A stretch of 64,000 nucleotides of DNA from Trichosphaerium sp. ATCC 40318. Its lineage: Eukaryota; Discosea; Flabellinia; Trichosidae. A program made the position numbers and the translations under genes. Position 1 is the first letter of the stretch; every line of letters begins with the position of its first letter. The notes beneath the pieces were generated by a model. That model worked only from the letters and a program-made list of their open reading frames with translations, made no database searches and had not been told where the DNA came from. Below, piece by piece: positions 56,901 through 64,000 of this stretch. The stretch spans positions 310,001 through 374,000 of the forward strand of contig JALMLS010000320.1 of the NCBI GenBank assembly GCA_038496445.1. Reading direction: 5' to 3'.

Positions 56901-57620
56901 CCAAGTGTGTTGTTAGTGGCTAATTAGAAAGGTTAGAAGGTTAGACTAAAAATGAAGAACATACCAACAAAAGGAAGTCGATATTTTCATTCTCTATCAG
57001 ATGCCTTGTAGCATTAGTCGTCGCGTCGCTGTTACCCTCTAAGCAAAGAGAAAATATGTTAGTTTCAAGTACACCTGCGATGGGAGTTTTACAAGTAGGA
57101 CTCTCCCGTAGCTACAATGGACTGTTTTAAACTACTCAACGAGCCATACCTGTTTCTAATACAATAATTTCTACATTATAATTCGTTCCGTTCACTAGTA
57201 TACCTCCTCGAGCGTTTACCTTAGCAAACAAGTAATTAGATATTGATCGATTTATGGGTTGGGTTAATTTATGTGAAGTTATTTGTAAATATTGTAAACA
57301 GCGTTTTTCTCACTACAACATTGATAATCCAGCTCGAAAACTACCCAAAGGGAGGATACAGTGATGCATCACAGTCTAAAAGACTGATAACTGAATTTGT
57401 AAATGCTGTGGTGAGAAATAGTACGTTTTAGAAATTCCGGATTTGTACCCCGGCCACGTACCGTTTCTTTCCACATTTGATAAGAGTTTCGAGCCCGAGT
57501 TTGAAAAATAACTGTGGAGCCTTCAGTAGGGTACACATGTCCGATGCGGATTACGTTTTGAGCAACTGAAGGTGCTATAATACATAATATTACCAAGGTA
57601 ATAATCGCATAGGAGCTCAT
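53973..57620 (-). CDS. Class C (GABA-B/mGlu-like) G-protein-coupled receptor, copy 1
   Basis: ATG at 57620 opens a signal peptide (MSSYAIITLVILCIIAPSVA), then NVIRIGHVYPTEGSTVIF, the start of a periplasmic-binding/ANF-receptor ligand domain (KTIAIFWE, DVVLGGTLFSCVAFMQTA, YIIQYAFETAK). After FCGECEFDQFG and a Trp-rich linker, seven membrane spans follow: SELVIIGVVACAILLTVSII, the EHTVIRASQPMF loop, HTDDLHCNLTRWLLAIGFG, FKVTNMMIIPIVAAILAVEI, TIFFAVLMAFNAGVLVYGLY, VIGFAVYNLTFFIIIII and LVLGPFISILLLLVPRMYYM. The tail is a coiled coil (LQQEVAALKKNVQNLKKNN), as in GABA-B receptors, which dimerise this way. It has about 15 short introns. Such receptors sense small molecules and signal through heterotrimeric G proteins. 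The reading frame appears intact. Confidence 0.85.
56482..56532 (-). other. 51-nt intron unique to receptor copy 1
   Basis: Sense strand GAAG|GTAGGATG...CTTGGTAG|ATACT. The 51 bases are exactly absent from copy 2 at 61194/61195, where coding runs TTTTGGGAAGATAGTGATTTC without interruption. Removing it from copy 1 restores FWEDTAFAEAIADG against FWEDSDFARAIADG in copy 2. It is a multiple of three with no stop, so a retained 17-codon insertion is the alternative reading. Confidence 0.75.
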
Positions 57621-58684
57621 GTGTAATTGAGTGAATTGTAATAACTGCGAGTTAAGGAAGCACAATTTTCAATCAAAATTCCTAATGACGTGTTATGTCG
57701 ATTTTAAGCTGAAAGTTTCCCTTCTATCCCTTTTGTGTGCGTAGACTTACCATTCAGATACATTCTGAGTCGGCATTTTTTGGATACAAGCCAGGCGTGG
57801 GTTACGAAAGAATGAGTTTTCTGCAATACCTCACTTTGCAAAGAGTCGAAATATGCCAATGTAGCATCCTCTACGCTCAGTGATACCAAGCAAAGTCGGT
57901 GCGGTCCTGGAAACGTTCATAAAAATCGTCATGTAATGCATGAACACCTCAAACACTGTTTGTTGGGACATTTGGCTTATACGATTGATGATTGGTATAA
58001 TAGTAGTCACATGTGATTTGAATATCTGGGTTCAAACGTTAGGTATTCGCTTATAGTGATGTGTTCTATCATAACTCCAAAAATAGTTTAATTTAGTTAC
58101 TTTTTTAAGTATAGTTTAGCTAAGTCGGTCTCAATGCAAATATCTTCATTTCGAGCTTTGCTACATTGTATAGGGTTGAAATTAATACCATCACACGTTT
58201 CTGTTTTACAATTAAAAACACAACAAGTGGCTCACATATGGGAAATGTTGAATGAAAGTAGTTGAAATTTATTGTTTTCCCAACCTACGCGTGATGTTAT
58301 ATGTAGTGTTCTACACTTTCCTTGTTTTGAACTGAGTATATGACACGGTAGGATAACTATTACTAATTGTAAAAATACATACAATAGCGTTTGTGCCAAA
58401 CACGGTCACTTTTTCCAATTTTTCCGCAACATCAACAAACAATATGCGTACCATGTGAGTGATACATTTTAGTCAGCACGTTGTGTTTTAAAATGCATCA
58501 GTTTTCTAAGGGTATAAGTTGTTTAATAAAAACTCTAGAGGATGAAACCTTGCACGAGGAGGTTTACATACTCTTGGATGTACCAAGATGAAACAATCAT
58601 TGTTTTCAAAGTTACTCAGCATTGCAAACTTCTTTAGAGCTACTCTGTTTATTTTTGACATTTAAAATACATGTGCAATTTGCT
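57621..58684. other. Spacer between receptor copies with a VHL-like fragment
   Basis: Duplicated 3' and 5' flanks bracket about 0.8 kb of unique DNA. The minus strand at 57889-57704 carries a VHL-beta-like fragment listed separately. Otherwise no gene is seen. Confidence 0.5.
57704..57889 (-). pseudogene. Fragment resembling the VHL beta domain
   Basis: An open frame without an ATG reads EVLQKTHSFVTHAWLVSKK then CRLRMYLNGK. The wording Q-K-T-x-S-F-V-T-H-x-W-L-V is the signature end of von Hippel-Lindau beta domains, which bind hydroxyproline substrates in E3 ligases. Upstream there is no start, and the expected W-D-x-x-G strand is out of frame, so this is at best a gene fragment. Confidence 0.35.
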
Positions 58685-61600
58685 TTAAGAACTATTGCTT
58701 GTTTCTTGTATTTTATCACTATTAACGAAAGCCTCTTTACTCATTTTTTCGAGTTTTCGTTTTAAGTCAGCATTGTTTTGTTTCAAGTTTTGTACGTTCT
58801 TTTTTAAAGCGGCTACTTCTTGTTGTAAATCATGAACTGATCCTTGAGGTACATTCCCTTGAATACTAATGTTTATAGACCCTGTACGATTACTGTTTGA
58901 TATTTCAGCTTCTGTTTTTGTCATGTAATACATTCGAGGAACAAGCAATAACAATATTGAAATAAAAGGTCCAAGGACAAGACATAAAGATCGAAGAATG
59001 AATGCCACCTCACGATTGCTTGATGAAAACATCTAAAAAATGGTTTAAGCACGTGATGGATATATAATTAGAATATGGCTTTACGCACTTGAATGATGAT
59101 AATAATGATAATGAAGAAAGTAAGGTTGTAAACAGCAAATCCAATAACTCTAAAAATAAACGTGTCAACAAAAAACATTACGTAAGAAATCCAAGGCACC
59201 TTGATTCGTTGTAGAGGGCTGATTTAAGTCTCCATATTTTATATATCCAGTAAAGTCCATATACAAGAACACCCGCATTAAAGGCCATGAGAACAGCAAA
59301 AAATATTGTATCTGTTGTTGAGTTTGCACAAGTGATGTAATCATCAGAACGAACAAACGGTGCTTCTTCGACAAGCTCAGCAGTGCCTCTACTTACTAAT
59401 GTCCATATAGAAAGTACCACAATTTCTACTGCTAGAATGGCTGCAACAATGGGAATGATCATCATATTCGTGACTTTGAAAACAGTCAATGACTTAACAA
59501 GGAATATCTGACCAATTCTGTAAATCCTCGCAAACATAGCTCCGTATGTTAACTACAAGCACTTAACTTGATATCCTCATTTATACTACAAGAGCGTACA
59601 CCAAAACCAATAGCTAGAAGCCATCTTGTAAGATTACAGTGAAGGTCATCAGTGTGAAGAGTCCAGAAGAATACAGAACTATACATCAGAATAGTGCCAA
59701 TCTATTCATTTGTTAGCGATTTTGTTCAGAAAATAAAGCCTTTATTAACACCCGTACCAATGTAAGGACAACAAACATTGGCTGAGAAGCACGTATGACT
59801 GTATGTTCACGGTAAATCAACACCCATACAATGATACCAAGAGTTATAAGAATTGCGCAAGCTACAACACCTATAATAACAAGCTCACTTGTGTACTCTA
59901 AAGGAACTTGATCAGTACAACTCCAAGAATGTCAGTAAATAAAATACGTACTGTACCAACCGTAAGTGGTTTCTCTTTCATCCCATTTAGGTGCTGGATA
60001 AACGAACTGATCTGTGACAGCGAATAGAGGAGCTACTATCTGCTTTTCGATATTCTCATCAATCTGATGTGTTAAGCCTGCTCTTCCAATATTTTGACCG
60101 AACTGATCAAACTCGCACTCACCGCAAAACCCTGTTATATCGATAGAATTTATTACTTCCTGTAGTTTATCAACATCAAATGAACTAGAAACAAAATGTT
60201 GGTATCCAAAAAAAAAAAAATCAAAAAAGTCAGAATTTTCCTCATCAGCGAGAGCTCAATCTTAAGCTTAATCTTTTTTCATTAAAACTTTGAATGTGTT
60301 TAACACACCAGTAAGTTTACGAATATTAACAGGCAAAGTCACAAAATTCTAAATGAGCCGTGATCAATGCGTCACAATTCAAATAAATAAGGAAAACCAA
60401 AAAAACAAAACTAATGCAAATTCTCGCAAATAACAAAATCACGTGCTTTGCTGTTTCAAATGCGTATTGTATGATATATCCTGCACTGTAACCGGCCATG
60501 CCTAGAAACGTTTGATTAAATCTAAGAAATAAGGTAGACGGGGTGTACCGTGGAGGACAGGTTCAATACCATATCTAGCTTTGTACTGGTTGTTGAACAT
60601 TAACGCTGAAGTTTCAGTTCCGTTGGTAATGAAATGATGGTAACGAACTCTTTCATCATATTCTTCATAACGCTCAGAACGTACTCTCTTGTCCCACTGA
60701 AAAGGTGGTCCATTAGCATTAAATGAATTACAAGTACGTACATTTGAGCCTGTAACCATTACGTATCGAGAGTCTTCTCCTGCCGCATCAACGAAGCATG
60801 GGTTTGACAGAACGTAAGCCTATTTCATTTGTAAGTATAGATATACATTGTAGAAAGACGGCAGGAGAATAGGAAGTACATACTTTGGCATTGAAGTTCA
60901 TTCTCTTTGCTGTCTTCATGAAAGCCACGCAAGAAAACAAGGTTCCACCAAGAACAACATCTGTAATAATTGTGAGTTGTAATAAGGTAGCACAAGCACA
61001 AAAAGGTTTTTATAAAAGATTCGGGGACATACCAGGTTCCTTCTCTTTGAGCACTGTGATTAGTTTTTCAATATCTGGTTGTACTATTGTTGAATTCGTA
61101 GAAAATGCAATACTTGTGTTGTAAACAAGCTCCATCCCCAGAAACTGAACACTTCTTAGAGCACCATCAGCAATAGCCCTGGCGAAATCACTATCTTCCC
61201 AAAAAATAGCAATTGTCTTAGCATTATTTGAAACAGCAAGTAAGTTCAATGCTTCAATCATGAACCTTGTATTTGGCTGTAACATGCTAGTAACATATTT
61301 AAATCTTCTCCCAAAAGGTAGAGTGCATGGAGGGCTTAGATTTTCATCACAAATGTAATTACTCGGAGTTGAAGCGCTGGCTAAAAACAACCGTTAACAG
61401 TCAAAAACGGATAAAAGTAACCCCAACAACGTTGTGGTCATTTTAAATAAACTTGGTTTGGACCGTTAAAAAACACGTGATTTTTCGATGAATGTAAAAT
61501 TTGTAATGTAATACACCCTTATCATTTAATTGCATTGGTTAGCACTGAGGTATGTCCGTTTTAACGTACGTAAAATAGAATTTACTTTTAACTCATTCGC

Positions 61601-62350
61601 AAGGATTGCCGGAAGGATTCCCAAGCCTGTTAGTGGCTATTGAAAAAGGTAAGAAGGTTAGACTAAAAAAAGAAGAAAACGTACCAGCAAAAGGAAGTTG
61701 ATATTTTCATTCTCTATCAGATGCCTTGTACCATTAGTCGCCGAGGCGCTGTTACCCTCTAAGCAAAGAGAAAATATGTTAGTTTCAAGTACACCTGCGG
61801 GAGTTTAACGCAGACATACTTGCGACGGAGTTTTACAAGTAGAGCTATCCCGTCTGCAAATGGACTGTTTTTAAACTACTCAACGAGCCATACCTGTTTT
61901 TATTTCAATAATTTCTACATTATAATTCGTTCCGTTCACTAATATACCTCCTCGAGCGTTTACCTGAGCAATTTGAAATTAGATATTGATCGATTAAGGA
62001 TGAAGAGAAGTTATTTGTAAATATTTTAAACAGCGTTTTTCTCACTACAACATTGATAATCCAGCTCGAAAACCTCCCAGAGAGGGATGAAGTGTTGTGT
62101 CCGCAGTAGGATAGACTGATAACGCAATTTGTAGATGCTGTGGTGAGAAAAGAAGTTTTTCGAAATTTCAGAATTTGTACCAGCCACGTACCGTTTCTTT
62201 CCACATTTGATAAGAGTTTCGAGCCCGAGTTTGAAAAATAACTGTGGAGCCTTCAGTAGGGTACACATGTCCGATGCGGATTACGTTTTGAGCAACTGAA
62301 GGTGCTATAATACATAATATTACCAAGGCAATAATCGCAGAGGAGCTCAT
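58685..62350 (-). pseudogene. Class C GPCR copy 2, frameshifted in the ligand-binding domain
   Basis: Near-identical paralogue of 53973-57620: same signal peptide (MSSSAIIALVILCIIAPSVA), same ligand domain, seven spans and coiled-coil tail. It lacks the 51-nt intron of copy 1. At about 60540 one base is missing relative to copy 1 (sense ACACCC-CGTC against ACACCCTCGCC). The frame then leaves HGTP for RLPYFLDLIKRF and stops before the membrane spans. The coiled coil has lost one heptad (QRNVDLK in copy 1). Downstream exons remain open and well conserved, so the lesion is young or a sequence error. If real and expressed, the product would be a secreted ligand-binding domain without the receptor core. 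Confidence 0.8.
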
Positions 62351-62955
62351 GCTGTAATTTAGTGAATTGTAATAACTGCAATAATTCCGCAAGTTAAGGC
62401 ACAATTTTCAATCAATATTTCTTTGGAAATCTCTCCAAAAAATTCAGTAATATTCATGCAGTTTTGGTTCACGTCTTAGGTGAGCAAAAATTATGCCAGT
62501 TGATAGGTTAATTGTAATATTTCAGAAATCCTACAATATGTAGTACTTTGAGCGCTTTCGTGGACTGTTATTAAAAAAACCATTTCTATTAGCGCAAACG
62601 ATCTGGCAATAAGTAGTTCTACGCACACAAAGTGATGCCAATAAGTTTCTGTGGCGTTTTAGGAGCACGTGACAAATATCGCTTTTTTGCTACCAAGTAA
62701 CCGTCAACATTGCGTTTTGTGCTAGAGAACCTAGGGGGTGAAAGAAAAGCAATCATGTCAGGTCCAACAGCACAAGCGAAACAAAATCAAGATCCTCAAA
62801 ACGCCGCGATCACCAAAACACCAATGAATATTAATGAATATGGCTTACATTACCATTGCTTATATTCATAATGGGAGAACATAAGGTGGACGCAGCTTTC
62901 AATAGTCAGGTGTTTTCAAGTCCATAATATTATTGTAGAGTAAATTAAAAGCGTT
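62351..62955. other. Divergent promoter region
   Basis: About 600 nt between the divergent starts of receptor copy 2 and the F-box/LRR gene. It contains a CACGTG at about 62687 and a 38-codon ATG frame at 62755 (MSGPTAQAKQNQDPQNAA) that ends without a partner. No RNA gene is seen. Confidence 0.45.
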
Positions 62956-64000
62956 ATGGCGTCGCCAGAAGCAAGGCAAGTTTATTAAACTTTGTATAAA
63001 AACGTCGCCAACATTAGATTCCAAGTGCCCTCTTTTTTTGTTCTTTTACCATTAACACTGCTACATGTGTAAAGCTTACAAGCGCAACAAGTGTAAATCA
63101 GAGATTTAGTTGTTCTCGTTGCTAATATAAACTTTCTTCCAGGTTACAGTTGCTTGACTTGCCTGTTCAGATTATTACAGCAATACTTTGTTTACCTGGC
63201 ATTGTACCTTTTGATATTATTCTTGTGTGCCATTTTTTATCACGTGTAATATGGGATCACGTCGGTTATAAGGAGCTTCATATATTTACAAGAAAAGATA
63301 TTCAATCGCTATGCTCTATTGGTGGTAACTTGAAAAGAAATACGAAACTAAATATTGGATATGATTTACAACAAATAATTTCAACAAAAGATATTAAAGA
63401 CCTTTCAGGTACGTCACTGAGAAACTCTTTTTTAAAGCAAATCTGTCGTACCACTTCATAAATATACGTGGTGGTATTATTCCACAAAGTCAAGGGTTTT
63501 TTTGAGTCTACACAAGCTTTGCTTCGAAGTAGTACCCAATTTGAATTTGCTTTTCTTTCCGATTATTTTCTACCACGTGATAAACCCATACCTTAAAATA
63601 CTGTCTCAAAAGCATGCCACGTTCCTCAGAAACTCTGCTTTTTTGAATATAAAATAGTTGGTAGATATATAAAATCTCGTTTATCAGATTCCGATTTTAA
63701 GTTATTGTCCGGTGTACACACAATACAGATGCAGAAATGAGATGTTATTACTGATAAAGGTATTTGTCATTTGGCTGGTGCTCATACTGTTTTAATTTAC
63801 CTGTACAGTAAAATAACTGATATCGGCATTTCTGCTCTTGCAGGTGTTCACAATATTTATCTAAGCACGTGCAATAATATTACTGATGAAGGTATATCAG
63901 CGCTTTCCGGTGTCCATACTATACATCTGTCACAACTGAATATAACAGACAAGTGCATAAGAAGTCTCGGTGGTGTTCATACAATAACAATAACAGAGTG
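62956..64000 (+). pseudogene. F-box/LRR gene with in-frame TGA (5' part; continues past the window)
   Basis: Exon 1 is 20 nt (ATG at 62956, MASPEA) and ends AAG before a GC-type donor (GCAAGT). The acceptor TTCCAG at about 63142 joins LQLLDLPVQIITAILCL, an F-box. After a further intron the GVHTI repeats begin (FKLLSGVHTIQMQK). The repeat codon expected to be Cys is TGA (63738-63740), then DVITDKGICHLAGAHTV, ISALAGVHNIYLS, NNITDEGISALSGVHTI continue in frame to the window end. It is the paralogue of 34130-35408. A nonsense mutation (TGC/TGT to TGA) is the simplest reading. Readthrough or error are alternatives. Confidence 0.7.

Larger units (their letters stand above)
53775..62420. repeat. Tandem segmental duplication (units about 53775-57680 and 58470-62420)
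   Basis: Two direct copies of about 3.9 kb, offset by about 4.7 kb, each with a whole receptor gene, its 3' flank and about 60 nt upstream of the ATG. Exons are nearly identical; introns differ by small indels and substitutions. The 0.8-kb spacer between the units (57680-58470) is not shared. The tight exon similarity points to a recent duplication or gene conversion. Confidence 0.9.

Noticed and set aside
1-64000. CRISPR arrays, bacterial operons, integrated virus or full transposons
   Set aside because: No regularly spaced repeats, no terminal inverted repeats flanking a transposase, and no viral capsid or polymerase genes seen; genes are spliceosomal.

Overview
The window is nuclear DNA from a compact, AT-rich, intron-rich protist. 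Genes lie on both strands with short spacers. Most are split by introns of about 45-100 nt that typically open GTACGT or GTAAG, carry a CTAAC/CTAAT-like branch point and end in TAG. The gene content (class C GPCRs, formin, Ski3, DUF4062-NTPase-TPR protein, F-box/LRR and MORN-type repeat families) fits a free-living amoeboid or flagellate excavate such as a heterolobosean. That placement is an inference; no rRNA or other marker is present to prove it. Stop codons are TAA, TAG and TGA, so the code looks standard.

Layout. 1-1.5 kb: 3' part of a DEP-DUF547 gene (+). 1.8-2.8 kb: F-box/LRR gene (+). 3.2-4.4 kb: F-box plus beta-propeller gene (-). 4.7-5.4 kb: two small orphan genes and a T-rich tract. 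5.4-6.8 kb: decayed coding traces. 6.8-8.6 kb: multi-exon F-box gene (-). 9.3 kb: tRNA-like gene with anticodon TCA, then a broken MORN-type pseudogene. 10.1-15.3 kb: a ubiquitin-like/IPT protein and a RhoGEF(DH)-PH-formin (+). 15.7-17.3 kb: secreted zinc peptidase with a carbohydrate-binding-like region (-). 18.1-25.0 kb: DUF4062-NTPase-TPR protein with a WH2-like tail (-). 25.2-30.5 kb: Ski3 (+). 30.8-30.9 kb: apparent circularly permuted tRNA-Leu(UAA) (-). 31.6-33.8 kb: helical-repeat-like orphan (+). 34.1-35.4 kb: frameshifted F-box/LRR gene (-). 35.8-37.0 kb: MORN-type repeat protein with an organelle-like leader (-). 38.6-39.9 kb: protein kinase (+). 40.3-41.2 kb: Ras-like GTPase (-). 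41.6-43.0 kb: secreted Cys-rich repeat protein (+). 45.0-47.6 kb: patatin/iPLA2-type lipase with a filamin-like tail (-). 47.9-49.9 kb: two orphans (-). 52.5-53.5 kb: membrane RING E3 (+). 54.0-57.6 and 58.7-62.4 kb: tandem class C GPCR-like genes (-), the second frameshifted. 63.0-64.0 kb: start of another F-box/LRR gene (+) with an in-frame TGA.

Functionally this is an ordinary chromosomal stretch, not an operon or a mobile island. Themes are ubiquitin ligase adaptors (five F-box genes and a RING protein), signalling (GPCRs, kinase, GTPase, RhoGEF-formin) and RNA surveillance (Ski3). The most unusual element is the tRNA-Leu(UAA) locus, whose 3' half (T arm and 3' acceptor strand) lies upstream of its 5' half with a 5-nt spacer. 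Other notable points are a tRNA-like gene reading UGA, a 51-nt intron present in one GPCR duplicate and cleanly absent from the other, and first exons that carry only the start codon and a few more bases.
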